Shown here in pieces: positions 1 to 13,400 of a DNA stretch of 64,000 bases. The notes beneath the pieces are model-generated. The model was not told the DNA's origin and searched no databases. It saw only the letters and a program-made list of their open reading frames with translations. The DNA lies in contig JAOTON010001691.1 in NCBI GenBank assembly GCA_034440635.1, positions 17,517-81,516 on the forward strand, in the 5' to 3' direction. The stretch's first letter is position 1. The number at the start of each line of letters is the position of its first letter. Made by a program: the position numbers and the translations under genes. The stretch comes from Lepas anatifera. Its lineage: Eukaryota > Arthropoda > Thecostraca > Lepadidae.

Positions 1-797
1 TTACCCTCATTCAAAGCTTCTGCTTAAAACAGTTCACGTTCAAACCAATACCAAGAAAATAAGTTGTGAGCGATAGATAGCCTTAGCAAGAGGACCCCGT
101 GCAAGCACCGGATGGGAACAATCAGGAGGGGGAGCTGAATCTTTCCACCAATTAGTGTTCTGGGTCATGCCTCTATAGTAATCATAGCAACACACGAATC
201 GCAGTCTTCGTCGTGCCTTCGGAAACGCTTATGTAGAGTCGTAAGTGAAGCTGGATTCTATGCTGTGAAGTGTTCAAAATCACCGTAGGCATTATTGGGA
301 TTCGGTAGTGTCCGTTGACGCCTTTGGCGCTACCTGAAACTGATGCTGTGACCTGTTTACATGTTCTCGACTGTGTATAGCGCCGCGCCAGCACATTGAG
401 CGAGTGTTTGTCACAGTTGAAGGTCATTGACAGAGATGCCTCCCATGAGAGCCTGGTTACGAGGGCCTTGCTCTGTTGCACGTTCAGAGGTGCGTAACAG
501 AGCGAAGGCCAGACTGCTGCGGGCAACAGCGGCGCTTGGCCACCCGCAGCCAATACAGCCAAGGCAGTCCTGGATGCAGACATGTGCCGGCCTCAGATTC
601 TAGCTTGCTGATCTGTTTATGTAGTGCAGAAACAGGGTGTGGAGCTAGATATGATATTCGAATTCGTCGCAAGCTGTACGTGACACAGTTTAAAGAGCAC
701 GAAATATATCCGGCTGGACGTGTGGTGGTGTTGGTGTGAATGGGTGATACCGAGATGAGGGAGTGGCGACCACAGCTCGTCCCGCACCGCTGCGCAG
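1..797. other. No recognisable gene
   Basis: I see only short overlapping open frames without a recognisable domain. Composition becomes GC-rich towards the minisatellite that follows. Confidence 0.5.
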
Positions 798-1485
798 ACT
801 GACCACTCCACAAGCACGGTCGGCGCACCACTGCCCAACAGCACTGACCACTCCACAGGTACGGCCGGCGTCCCAGTGCCCAACAGCACTGACCACTCCA
901 CAGGCACGGCCGGCGTCCCAGTGCCCAACAGCACTGACCACTCCACAGGCACGGCCGGCGTCCCAGTGCCCAACAGCACTGACCACTCCACAGGCACGGC
1001 CGGCGTCCCAGTGCCCAACAGCACTGACCACTCCACAGGCACGGCCAGAACACCAGTGCCCAACAGCACTGACCACTCCACAGGCACGGCCGGCGTCCCA
1101 GTGCCCAACAGCACTGACCACTCCACAGGCACGGCCGGCGTCCCAGTGCCCAACAGCACTGACCACTCCACAGGCACGGCCGGCGTCCCAGTGCCCAACA
1201 GCACTGACCACTCCACAGGCACGGCCGGCGTCCCAGTGCCCAACAGCACTGACCACTCCACAGGCACGGCCGGCGTCCCAGTGCCCAACAGCACTGACCA
1301 CCCCACAGGTACGGCCGGCGTCCCAGTGCCCAACAGCACTGACCACTCCACAGGCACGGCCGGCGTCCCAGTGCCCAACAGCACTGACCACTCCACAGGT
1401 ACGGCCGGCGCCCCAGTGCCCAACAGCACTGACCACTCCACAGGCACGGCCGGCACCCCAGTGCCCAACAGCACTGACCACTCAC
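798..1485. repeat. 45-bp minisatellite, about 15 units
   Basis: Near-identical 45-bp units repeat head to tail, with the core GACCACTCCACAGGCACGG. Variation is mostly single substitutions (AGGTACGG, CCCCACAGG, AGAACACC). Because 45 is divisible by three and the unit lacks stops, several frames on both strands stay open. The resulting repetitive peptides have no start context or flanking domain, so I do not call them genes. Confidence 0.95.
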
Positions 1486-2235
1486 TCACTCGTCCAGACC
1501 TTTACCTGCGCCGCAAAAACGCGTTCAGACTAGGGCCCCCGCATTAAATCATCTCGAAACAAAAACTGATGGTTCTGAATCGACGGCCAGGGCAAAGCTG
1601 GTATCCTAGGAGGTAAGCTGACAATCTTCTCTCTCGGCCAGCCAGTTTGAATCGGCATTGAGACACTGCATACTTGCAGCGCGCTGATTTCGTGTTGAAC
1701 TTTACGTGACTTCCTCGCGCCGCGGCCTATATTTCACGCGAGCTATGAGCCAAATCATGCAGGAGGTCGGTGGTTGTAGCACTGCCCTGGCTTGTGGCGG
1801 ATTTACCCCAGTGCACCATGCGTTGAGAGGCTCATTACGTCAGACAGCAATTATTTGAACACGCATGTAGAGCTGTATGCCTGAAGGACTCCCAGTCGTC
1901 AGCAAAAGCAGCCCTGAACGCCGAAAAGCACCCCTAAAAGTGTTTAAGCCACATCTGAGCCCGGCTCACCTGTATGGATCTCATTCAAAGGTGCTGTCCG
2001 TGCCCTCGGCGTCGGAACCCGGACACTGGGGAAGCACCCCACATCTGGTATGACGGGGGCGCACCCCAAAAACGGTCGCACTCGACTGCTAACTTCTTTT
2101 ATTGTGTGCTCATATTTTTATTGCACTCATTAATGCAGACTTACGTAAATACGACCAAATTCGTTTCAGGTGAACCGGGGCAGGAGCCTGCCCCGGACTA
2201 GGTACTATTGAATCTGCAGGCATCGCCTCCCCCTT
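1486..2235. other. No recognisable gene between two minisatellites
   Basis: Mixed-composition sequence with no domain-bearing frame, RNA gene or repeat that I can identify. Confidence 0.5.
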
Positions 2236-3930
2236 CCCGCGTTTTCATCAGGTCGGTGCCCGCCTCCGCTCCCCGGATAGTCATCAGGTCGGTGTCCGCC
2301 TCCCCGGATAGTCATCAGGTCGGTGCCCGCCTCCGCTCCCCGGATAGTCATCAGGTCGGTGTCCGCCCCCGCTCCCCGGATAGTCATCAGGTCGGTGCCT
2401 GCCTCCGCTCCCCCGATAGTCATCAGGTCGGTGTCCGCCTCCCCGGATAGTCATCAGGTCGGTGCCCGCCTCCGCTCCCCGGATAGTCATCAGGTCGGTG
2501 CCCCTCTCCGCTCCCCGGATAGTCTCAGGTCGGTGTCCGCCTCCGCTCCCCGGATAGTCATCAGGTCGGTGTCCGCCTCCGCTCCCCGGATAGTCATCAG
2601 GTCGGTGTCCGCCTCCGCTCCCCGGATAGTCATCAGGTCGGTGTCCGCCTCCGCTCCCCGGATAGTCATCAGGTCGGTGTCCGCCTCCCCGGATTGTCAT
2701 CAGGTCGGTGTCCGCCTCCGCTCCCCGGATAGTCATCAGGTCGGTGTCCGCCCCCCGGATAGTCATCAGGTCGGTGTCCGCCTCCGCTCCCCGGATAGTC
2801 ATCAGGTCGGTGTCCGCCTCCGCTCCCCGGATAGTCATCAGGTCGGTGTCCGCCTCCGCTCCCCGGATAGTCATCAGGTCGGTGTCCGCCTCCGCTCCCC
2901 GGATAGTCATCAGGTCGGTGTCCGCCTCCCGGATTGTCATCAGGTCGGTGTCCGCCTCCGCTCCCCGGATAGTCATCAGGTCGGTGTCCGCCTCCGCTCC
3001 CCGGATAGTCATCAGGTCGGTGTCCGCCTCCCCGGATTACCATCAGGTCGGTGTCCGCCTCCGCTCCCCGGATTGTCATCAGGTCGGTGTCCGCCTCCGC
3101 TCCCCGGATAGTCATCAGGTCGGTGTCCGCCTCCGCTCCCCGGATTGTCATCAGGTCGGTGTCCGCCTCCGCTCCCCGGATAGTCATCAGGTCGGTGTCC
3201 GCCTCCGCTCCCCGGATAGTCATCAGGTCGGTGTCCGCCTCCGCTCCCCGGATTGTCATCAGGTCGGTGTCCGCCTCCGCTCCCCGGATTGTCATCAGGT
3301 CGGTGTCCGCCTCCGCTCCCCGGATAGTCATCAGGTCGGTGTCCGCCTCCGCTCCCCGGATAGTCATCAGGTCGGTGTCCGCCTCCGCTCCCCGAATAGT
3401 CATCAGGTCGGTGTCCGCCTCCGCTCCCCGGATAGTCATCAGGTCGGTGTCCGCCTCCGCTCCCCGAATAGTCATCAGGTCGGTGTCCGCCTCCGCTCCC
3501 CGGATTGTCATCAGGTCAGTGTCCGCCTCCGCTCCCCGGATAGTCATCAGGTCGATGTCCGCCTCCCCGGATTGCCACCAGGTCGGTGTCCGCCTCCGCT
3601 CTCCGGATTGTCATCAGGTCGGTGTCCGCCTCCGCTCCCCGGATTGTCATCAGGTCGGTGTCCGCCTCCGCTCCCCGGATAGTCATCAGGTCGGTGTCCG
3701 CCTCCGCTCCCCGGATAGTCATCAGGTCGGTGTCCGCCTCCGCTCCCCGAATAGTCATCAGGTCGGTGCCCGCCTCCGCTCCCCGGATAGTCATCAGGTC
3801 GGTGCCCGCCTCCGCTCCCCGGATAGTCATCAGGTCGGTGTCCGCCTCCCCGGATAGCCACCGGGTTGGTGTCCGCCTCCCCTCCCCAATTGTCACCGGG
3901 TTTGTGTCCGCCTCCCCCTCCGGAGCAGAA
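2236..3930. repeat. 36-bp minisatellite, about 45-50 units
   Basis: The dominant 36-bp unit contains CATCAGGTCGGTGTCCGCC followed by a CCGCTCCCCGGATAGT-type segment. Shorter units lack one CCGCTC block. Variants (GATTGT for GATAGT, CCCGAATAGT) are scattered, and degenerate units mark both ends. Long open frames on both strands are a by-product of a stop-free unit whose length is a multiple of three. Confidence 0.95.
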
Positions 3931-4307
3931 ATCCGCGGCGACGCGCCTGACCACCAACACATTTGAAACTGGAGCTATGAATCCAATGGCGGTACCCTCT
4001 TTCGATAAAGACATTCCATCAGGGGCGTAGGAACGGTTTGAAAAGTGGGGGCCAACCTTAGAGGGGGCCGGCCTCAAGGGGGCCCCCAGCCCAAGGGGGC
4101 CCATAATTAGGAACAATTTTTGATGCTCGTTTGGTTTTAATAAGGCACGCATGCACACTAGGTTGTCAATATATGAAAAATTGAGGAATTGAATTTTTCC
4201 CTATGATTTCGAGGTTACTTATTATGATCCAATAAATCATAGTAAAAAGCAAAAAAATTTTTTGGGCTTTTTACCCATATGTTTTTCAAGTAAGAAATAA
4301 ATTCAAT
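3931..4307. other. Spacer with a possible degenerate hAT end
   Basis: No gene is visible. Around 4019-4110 the sequence CAGGGGCGTAGGAACGG, followed by runs of G and C, resembles the termini of hAT elements such as the one at 28259. No partner terminus was found, so this is at best a solo end. The rest is AT-rich. Confidence 0.3.
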
Positions 4308-4831
4308 TTGAGCTCCATGGAGTAGAGAGACACTGGTTTGAAGATTATTTGCGTGGTCACACACAGCAGGTCAAGGTTAGGACCGAAGAGGGTCAAACAA
4401 TTCTCTCAAAAACGTTGCCAAATACGATCGGATGTTATCAAGGGGGTTCCCTCTCTTGTATAATGTTTTCAGTTTTTGCCAGCGAGATGTGTTTATACGC
4501 AGACAAGAGCACAGTAGTTAAATTTGCAGACGATACTCAACTTTTAATCAGCGGACCAAAATCTGAACTCTCTGACATGATTTTAAGACTTGAAAACGAG
4601 CTTGCATTATTTTTAGATTGGTTCAACCAGAATAAGCTGAACCTAAATACTTCAAAACCAAAGTCAAGGTATTTGGAACACGAGCAATGCTACAAAACAT
4701 GCCCCAAGCTAGGATAAGAGTTGGCAACACTGTAGTAACCGAGACAAAAGTCGTCAAAAATCTAGGACTAGAGATCGATAGACACCTGACGTACCAAACA
4801 CACATTGATCACCTAACTGCAAAGTGCACAG
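4308..4831 (+). pseudogene. Non-LTR retrotransposon reverse transcriptase, 5' part (split by hAT)
   Basis: This is a degenerate reverse transcriptase fragment of a LINE. In one frame it shows the WFEDYL finger segment, a degenerate Q-G-G-S-L block in place of the usual PQGS, and the catalytic FADDT motif (about 4528-4542). After a frameshift near 4660 a second frame carries the conserved KNLGLEID and HIDHL segment of the RT C-terminal region. The upstream endonuclease and first RT blocks are missing, so the copy is 5'-truncated. The element continues at 7322 beyond an inserted hAT. Removing the 2490 bp of hAT plus one target duplication keeps the same frame. The clade is uncertain; jockey- or CR1-like would fit. 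Confidence 0.8.
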
Positions 4832-7313
4832 CAGCGTTGCCATTTGGTTCTTTTCGAGCGTACCAGAAATTTTCCGAAATTGTACCAAATCGGTACCAGA
4901 ATTGTAGCAAAGGGGCACCCGAGTGTACCAGAAAAAGTACCTAAATCTTAAACGTCCATTTTCACGAATATTTTACAGAATTTAAAAGATAAAAAAGTAA
5001 ATCGCATTACAGGTTAGCACCTGGCAGCCATAGGGGAACACTGTGAAGTGTTTCATACTGGGGTCGAAAGAGAATCAACACAAATATGGCAGTCATCTCT
5101 GGCCATGGCAGGAGCGGATCCGGGATTTGTAGAAGGGGGGGAGTTGCCGGTTGCACGGAACCTCCATTTTTGCGGCAACACCTCTAAAGCTGAGGTTAGA
5201 AGCTTAATACGTCACATGGGTGCGGATAAGGCACGGTCACCCAATGTTGAGTTTCATGTTTCATGTTTTCAAGATAGACCATAGTTTCCCATAATGTGTT
5301 TGAAAAAAGCTAAAAAAATCCAGTTGGAGGGTCCTGCAGATCAAGTTTCTTGCTTTAGATCGCAGTACGATATCTGAGGCCTAATACACGGGACCTTGCA
5401 CAACCCCGGGGGACCCCATATCAGCTCAAGGCCAGATTCACAAACTTATATTTAGCCCATTAATCAACATTTTTTTCCAAAAAACCAGGACTAACCTTGA
5501 AATTGCGGTGCCCCCGAGGTTATGCAGCCTCCATTCCTTCGTCCTAAGGCCTACTTCAAACGCTTCCTCAGCTTCTCGCTGGGGGTCCACTCATGACAAG
5601 ACGGGAACACATTCTGCTTGGTGCGCAGCAGCCCCGCAACCGTGTCAACTTCCAGGCGGTTCCGTGTCGGGGTTTTCACGAGGCTCATTGCTGAGAACAC
5701 TCGCTCAGCCGCTGCACTCGAGTGGGGGAGTGCTAACAAGCTTTTGGAGAGCTTACCCAGCTTGGGGAACGCTGGGCGGCCACTGACGTCTCTCCACGCC
5801 TGAACTTCCCGCCAGTAGTGCTCGACGGGCAGCTCGGGGCTGGGGAGGTTGTCTATGCCTCTGTTTTTCAGCTGGCGCCACTCCGTGTTTGCATCTTCTA
5901 GCTCTTCTCTGGAGAGGATGTTTGGGAATCGTACCGCCAAGGGCACTACCGATTTTGCGTCTGATTTTGGGTCAAGACTTTCGAGCAGTTGCCATGTTGC
6001 ATCATTAAAATCAAACCGGCTTGTGATCTGCAGACAAAGGTCGATGTAAAACATCTGCACACGCACCCGGAATGACGTCAGTTCGTCCAACGGTACTATC
6101 TCACCCAGCACAACGGTTTCCACTTCTGTACCACAGTACATCTCTTCAAGAGGGATGAAGTTTCGTGGGTCCGCTGGGTTGAGACTGTCCAACGACTTTC
6201 CTTGTTCCGACCGGAGAAAGTTCTTGGCGATGGTTAGGTATAACTGCAGGAGGACACTACGCACCGCGTGCACCTGGGCAACTTCTGACTGAAACACCTT
6301 GTTTGCCTTCGTGATCAGCGGCAGGACATACTTCAAAAACGCGAAGTACAGTTTGCACACAGGTTCCTTCAGCGCATTCAGGATGGTTCTGGCAGCCTGC
6401 AGGTGGTCATCAGCAGCAGCAACTTCAAAGTAAGAGACCAGAGCTGGCCACTGTTCATACACACGATGCACCACGGCGTCCAGGGACAACCAGCGTGTTT
6501 GAGATGGGCGAAGTAGCTCAGCTCGGCAAGTTCGCACACGAGGCAAATGCGCGAACATTTCGAACATGACTATCACTTGCTGCATGCCTTTTCAGCTGCG
6601 GTAGCTGCGGCGCCAGTTCTTTGTTGCAGAAACGGCAGAAGGCCTTTGTTGCATCCCTTCTGGATGGAAAAATCCATGGTTTTAGGTCCTGAACTCCCTA
6701 CCACTCCTTCCTATATTTATGCACATATTCTTTAATCTTTGGCATTTTTTTCTTCCCAGGTAACCGAGATTCACTTTCTAACATATGTACGAAAACACCA
6801 CACTCAAACCCTTCACAACCAACAAACCGCAGCAGACTATCACCCCTCACCTCATCCGATACAAACGCGCGGTACTATGGCAACAACACCAGCAGAAGAC
6901 ATCCCGTCATTTTGGCGCGTATTTTTGTTAACAAAACAGCCGCTCAGCTGAGTGAATCAAAACGTCTCCGATTCAAAACTTCTGCCGCTTAAAAAGCTAA
7001 CGCGTCGGAGGCTTAGATTTAAAATGACCTCTGTTCAAAAGTCCCTCTGTTCAAAACTTTTTCCGGGTAAGACTTCCTCAGTTCGGAAATTACTTCGGTG
7101 GAGTTTTTATTTCTTAGTCATGGTCAGGTTAAATCCAAATCCATCCGAACTTTTTCCCTCGTGTGAAGCTCCGAAAACAAAAAAATACCAGCTTCACCTG
7201 AAAATAGCCGAAATGTAGCAGAAATGGTCCATATACTCAAAAGGTGTACCTGCGTACCAGAGTGCCTGAAAATGTACCAAATCTGCTAAGATCGTACCAA
7301 CGCGGCAACGCTG
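4832..7313. mobile_element. hAT DNA transposon copy 1, nested in a LINE
   Basis: The ends are inverted: CAGCGTTGCC at 4832-4841 and GGCAACGCTG at 7304-7313. They are flanked by the identical 8-bp sequence GTGCACAG at 4824-4831 and 7314-7321, the target-site duplication length expected of hAT. Both subterminal regions hold several copies of a GTACC-A motif, plausible transposase binding sites. Inside is a truncated hAT transposase on the minus strand. Total length is 2482 bp. The insertion interrupts a LINE frame. Confidence 0.92.
5551..6676 (-). pseudogene. hAT transposase with internal deletion (BED finger joined to C-terminal half)
   Basis: The 344-residue frame at 6585-5551 carries the hAT 'TRWLSL' motif near residue 30 and ends in the C-terminal dimerisation block (LPHSSAAAERVFSAM, then TRNRL) conserved in BED-type hAT transposases. 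Immediately upstream and in another frame, 6676-6566 encodes a BED zinc finger: a leading W, CRFC, then two histidines six residues apart. The catalytic core that should lie between them, several hundred residues in intact relatives, is missing, and the join also shifts the frame. This copy cannot encode active transposase and would need a relative elsewhere in order to move. Assignment to hAT is firm; the subfamily is not. Confidence 0.88.
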
Positions 7314-7321
7314 GTGCACAG

Positions 7322-7839
7322 GGATCCTAGTTGGACTTCTCCATGCCAGTCATGTCATTCCTCGCATAGTACTAAAACAAATAGTTAACGCACTAGTTAT
7401 GTCGACACTACCTTATTGTATAGCTATTTATCGCACATGCTGCGCTTCACAATTACATAGGGTGCAGAAAATTGTCAATTTTTGCGCACGAGTCATCTCT
7501 GGCAAGCAGAAGTTTGAACATATATCTCAGGAAGCGAGACGACTAGGGTTAATGTCTGCCAATGAGCTTACCGAGTACCACCAACTATGTCTAGCCGAAA
7601 ATGTACTCAGCACAGGCCAACCAACGGTCCTACGAGAAATGTTCCGTTTTACCGATCATGACCACCAAACGCGTCAGACTGCGCATCTACGCCCACCCAG
7701 ACCGCGGACAAATGCAGGGAAGCGGAGACTAGCGTATGTGACGGCGGCACCTTTTAACAGCCTGACAACCGAAATGCGAAATTGTAATATGATTAGTTCT
7801 AAGAGTAGACTGAATGTTCTACTCAGGGAGGAAGATTAG
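7322..7839 (+). pseudogene. Non-LTR retrotransposon reverse transcriptase, 3' part
   Basis: This continues the LINE that is interrupted at 4831. The frame carries the C-terminal LINE region that follows the RT, with LPYCIAIY followed by LHRVQKIVNFCARVI, and ends at a TAG at 7837. It is in the same frame as the 4687-4831 segment once the hAT and one copy of GTGCACAG are removed. The region to about 8099 is presumably the 3' untranslated part, and the long GT microsatellite begins just beyond it. Confidence 0.78.
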
Positions 7840-8099
7840 CTAGGTGCAGTCGAGTCATCGAGTTGTATATTGTAGGGTGAATGGTAACGTAAATCATTTT
7901 TTTCAGTTTTACTATAATGATCAGTTTTTTTAGACACGGATTTAGCCTGCTGAGTATTTTATGTTTTATACTTTTTATTTTTACTTTTTGTACTGCCTAT
8001 TTTTAATGAAATGTGAACGACGAATGATTTGGCTTTCTCTTCCGTATTGCGAGTGATAGTGGTGTCGCGGTGCAAGGTTCCTCAGTTTATGCAATCCAT

Positions 8100-10191
<2,092 letters not shown>

Positions 10192-10230
<39 letters not shown>
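10192..10230. repeat. (GA)n microsatellite
   Basis: About 39 bp of uninterrupted GA repeat, about 0.5 kb beyond the NELF-E stop codon. Confidence 0.95.
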
Positions 10231-10232
<2 letters not shown>

Positions 10233-10417
10233 CCTATCTTTACTCATTCCCTCTCCCCCAACCCTTTCACGCTTTCACCCCAATCACACTGGTCTAGTGA
10301 GACGAAAGAAGACCGAGACATGGTGGGGATGTGCAGAGGTTGTTACACCTCACCTAGACATCCTTCATGGTGCACTGCTGGTCGTCCAGGACACGTGCAG
10401 ACTTCTCGGCTGTTCTT

Positions 10418-10544
10418 CGGCACGGGTCGGCGCCGAGTCACACGGCCTGTGACCGGTAGCACAGTAAAGGTCGGCACGGGTCGGGGCCGGGCCACGCGGC
10501 CTGTCACCGGTAGCACAGTTAAGGCCGGCACGGGTCGGGGCCGC
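10418..10544. repeat. 54-bp tandem repeat, about 2.3 copies, downstream of NELF-E
   Basis: Units start at 10418, 10472 and 10526, each opening with CGGCACGGGTCGG. It lies 145 bp beyond the NELF-E stop codon and may fall in the 3' untranslated region. Confidence 0.85.
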
Positions 10545-10688
10545 AGTTCCACCGAATGCTCTAGTCTGAGGTGACACGCACCTCCGGTGGGGGGTCAGGT
10601 GCCACCTGGCGGCTGGCCGTGCTGTAGCAGTGCGCGGACGGCGCCCCGAACGCCGCACCAGCGCCAGCCAGGGAGTGTGGTGGCGGCC

Positions 10689-10765
10689 TCACTCAAAGCA
10701 GTCGTCGTAGACGACGACGTTTCGCTTGTCCTTGATGTGAAGTCCCTTCTGCGAGTGGCTGGCCG
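10689..10765 (-). CDS. Nelf-E: NELF-E, last coding exon
   Basis: This exon encodes the conserved NELF-E tail after the RRM: SHSQKG, then KDKR, then a tyrosine with acidic residues (VVYDD), ending CFE and TGA at 10691-10689. The acceptor is CGTTTCAG before CGGCC, at 10765. The phase is right: the preceding exon ends with ATC G, so the junction codon is GCG (Ala) and the protein reads STIAASHSQKG, the arrangement seen in arthropod NELF-E. No clear polyadenylation signal was found downstream. Confidence 0.9.
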
Positions 10766-10796
10766 CTGAAACGGACGTGGGCAGCAGGTCCAGGAG

Positions 10797-11514
10797 TAGT
10801 CTCACACGGGCCTCCACACCGTCACAACACGGGCCTCCACACCGTCACAACACGGGCCTCCACACCGTCACAACACGGCCTCCACACCGTCACAACACGG
10901 GCCTCCACACCGTCACAACACGGGCCTCCACACCGTCACAACACGGGCCTCCACACCGTCACAACACGGCCTCCACACCGTCACAACACGGCCTCCACAC
11001 CGTCACAACACGGGCCTCCACACCGTCACAACACGGCCTCCACACCGTCAAAACACGGCCTCCACACCGTCACAACACGGGCCTCCACACCGTCACAACA
11101 CGGCCTCCACACCGTCACAACACGGGCCTCCACACCGTCACAACACGGGCCTCCACACCGTCACAACACGGCCTCCACACCGTCACAACACGGGCCTCCA
11201 CACCGTCACAACACGGCCTCCACACCGTCACAGCACGGCCTCCACACCGTCACAACACGGGCCTCCACACCGTCACAACACGGCCTCCACACCGTCAAAA
11301 CACGGCCTCCACACCGTCACAACACGGGCCTCCACACCGTAACAACACGGCCTCCACACCGTCACAACACGGGCCTCCACACCGTCACAACACGGGCCTC
11401 CACACCGTCACAACACGGGCCTCCACACCGTCACAACACGGGCCTCCACACCGTCACAACACGGCCTCCACACCGTCACAACACGGGCCTCCACACCGTC
11501 ACAACACGGGCCGC
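10797..11514. repeat. 22/23-bp minisatellite in NELF-E intron 5
   Basis: About 32 head-to-tail units of GGCCTCCACACCGTCACAACAC with or without one extra G. Changes such as GTCAAAACAC and GTCACAGCAC are rare. The array begins only about 30 bp upstream of the acceptor of the last NELF-E exon, so the branch point and pyrimidine tract must lie in or next to it. Unlike the arrays in intron 3, the unit does not contain a copy of the splice site. Confidence 0.95.
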
Positions 11515-11847
11515 CGGACTCAGCCCAAACACCCAACTTGGAACAGGTTCAAGTCTATGACTTTTAGGCCATCATATGTTTACGGCTGGAAAGAAAACGT
11601 ACTTCAAGTTAAACTGTACAAAAAACAAGAATTGTGGTAACCATGGTTTATGAATTTCCCTGAGCGCAACGCATTCACTGATGAATAAAAAGCACGTTAT
11701 GTCGGTTGACAAGAAAAAACTCACGCCATATTTTCTCGCTCAAGAATAAAGTAAGAACTACACCCACCCTCTAAAAATTTGAAAACTCCCTAGAATAAGG
11801 GCAGCATGCACTACTGCTGCCGAGCCGGCCCGTGCGCCGAGCCTCAC
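11515..11847. other. Remainder of NELF-E intron 5
   Basis: Unique AT-rich sequence with no repeat or coding signal that I can see. Confidence 0.5.
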
Positions 11848-12014
11848 CGATGGTGCTCCAGGCACTGGAGGTGGAGGCGTCGTTGATGGGCTCCACCTTG
11901 GGCTGGCGGCGGCTGTAGGACACCTGCAGCTCCACACCCTCCACCTTAGTGTCGTTGAGCGCGCCGATCGCCTTTTCTGCATTCTCCACCTTATCGAAGG
12001 TGAGGAAGCCGCAG
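11848..12014 (-). CDS. Nelf-E: NELF-E, exon with RRM RNP1 motif
   Basis: The second half of the RRM is encoded here. It opens CGFLTFDKV (the RNP1 position), continues KAIGALNDTKVEGVELQVSY, and then QPKVEPINDAS and SAWSTI, which follow the RRM in arthropod NELF-E. The acceptor is GCTGCGGCAG before CTGCGG. The donor is ACCATCG before GTGAGG at 11847. The exon is 167 nt: one base completes the AG-C serine codon from the exon before, and one base remains for the next. The RNP1 region aligns well with the family, with a phenylalanine at each expected aromatic position. Confidence 0.92.
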
Positions 12015-12575
12015 CTGCCGCAGCGCGCGCCGTCAGAACCCTCCTGGCCGTGCGGCAGGGGGAACTCGCCCCACCCAGCTCCAACCGTCAGATGAACCCA
12101 CCCCCCGAACACCGCTACTGTTCCAACTGCTCCCAATCCCAAGTTAGATAAACTTCTTAATTCGATAGGGATGCGTGGCCCAGTTAGCACAAAACAAGAA
12201 TTAATGGGTGGCTTTATATTTGGGGCTGGTATCCCTCACTGGGTGATGACCAGGGGCAGGTTCAGGATTCTTCCAAAGGCGGGCGGCTGCTACCATCAGA
12301 GAAAACACCTTGGAGGACAAAGGAATTTTCAAAGGTTAATAAGTTAAACACCGTTACATGAAAGGAAAACACATTTCCAGTCCATAATTTTTTTCATGCA
12401 ATGCCGGTTGGTTTTCGTTTGCTTCTAAAGCTTATCTCTGAGTTCCACGCTTCCGTTTTCTCCCAAAGACGTCTCCTATGGGCTTCAATAGGGGAGGGGG
12501 GGTGGATCAATACGTTCCCCGAAGTTTCGGGACCTAATCTGACCTTACACAAATGTTCCCATTTTTTATTATAAA
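12015..12575. other. NELF-E intron 4, unique part
   Basis: No gene or repeat recognised. The SINE that follows occupies much of the rest of this intron. Confidence 0.5.
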
Positions 12576-12920
12576 TTTTGTTCAAGTTGTTCTCGTTCTA
12601 CTGCTGGAGTCGGAGTCTCACTAAAGTCATCAAGGGACTTGTCACGGAAACCCCGACCCCACCACCCGAACCAGCAACTCCCACAATGAAGGGTTAATTT
12701 AGAAGCCAAAGTTTAACGTCCCACAAAGCACAGGGACGGCCGCCCCGCTCAGGTCACCCTCTCACCAGTCAGTTGCCAGCCGACCTGTACGTCGGGTAAA
12801 ATATTGAGCGCCGGAGCGTCTCAGGGGAACCGATCCCAAGCCTGAACATGCACTGCCACTGCATGCTTCTGAGCAGCGGGCCGGAGCCCAACGCTCTACC
12901 AACTGAGCTACCGGGGCGGC
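12576..12920 (-). mobile_element. tRNA-derived SINE, copy A (in NELF-E intron 4)
   Basis: On the minus strand the head reads like a tRNA gene, with the A-box region TAGCTCAGTTGGTAGAGCG and a degenerate B-box (GGTTCCCC). A shared body of about 230 bp follows, and the copy ends with GAACAACTTGAAC before an AAAT run. The same body and end occur at 51003, 58303 and, truncated, at 20290. Flanking ATTATAAAT and ATTGTAAAT are similar enough to be an aged target duplication. Confidence 0.88.
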
Positions 12921-13206
12921 TATTATTGTAAATGAAAAGCCTAGTTAGCACCCCACCGGAGAGCTATCGAGTTTCGTACCCGCCTCCCACCATCATGGTC
13001 GTCACCAAGATAGTTCCCCCATCCAGTACAAAATCCGTGGTGGCGACCCTCGAGTTTCCTGTCAAACTAAAAAAACACACATCTTGGGCGTAGAGCAGAC
13101 TCAGTAGGTGAGTCGGGGTGAATTTTCTACAGAGCAAATGTGAGGTTGCTGACTGGAAAGAGCAGTGATGCAGGCTCGAGCCACCGAATACTGCTGCCGC
13201 TCTCAC

Positions 13207-13400
13207 CTCTTCTCGATCTCCATGCTGATGTTGACGATGGTGCCGAAGCTGGCGAAGTGGCGGCGCAGCAGCGCCTCCGTCACGCCGAAGCCCCGCACGT
13301 ACACCGTGTGACCCTGGCGCGGCCGGTCAGACGGGCCCGTCTCACGCGCGCCCAGCCGCTCCTCCTTGTCCCGAGCCGACACGAAACTGTCGTACAGCGA
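13207..13400 (-). CDS. Nelf-E: NELF-E, exon with SLYDSF segment and RRM start
   Basis: It starts SLYDSFVSARD, matching the SLYESFVSSSD region of vertebrate NELF-E, then a charged linker, then the start of the RRM with HTVYVRGF (RNP2) and LLRRHFASFGTIVNISMEIEK. The exon is 194 nt; its donor is AAGAG before GTGAGA at 13206, leaving AG to be completed by C in the next exon. The acceptor is CGCTGCGGCAG before TCGCTG at 13400. This acceptor and the first 15 exon bases are also the core of the tandem array just upstream, whose nearest 63-bp units are in frame with the exon. The role is RNA contact by the NELF complex at promoter-proximally paused RNA polymerase II. Confidence 0.93.

Noticed and set aside
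798..1485. CRISPR-like direct repeats
   Set aside because: Units are contiguous with no unique spacers, and the window is eukaryotic.
484..1547. Repeat-protein-like frames in the 45-bp array
   Set aside because: Same reason: the unit is a multiple of three and open in several frames on both strands.
2284..3857. Several 240-320 codon open frames on both strands
   Set aside because: They follow from a stop-free 36-bp unit in register with the codon length; open on both strands equally.
12769..12951. Small frame with SRPGSSVGRALGSG
   Set aside because: A translation of the tRNA-like head of the SINE; the same occurs at 51193-51393.
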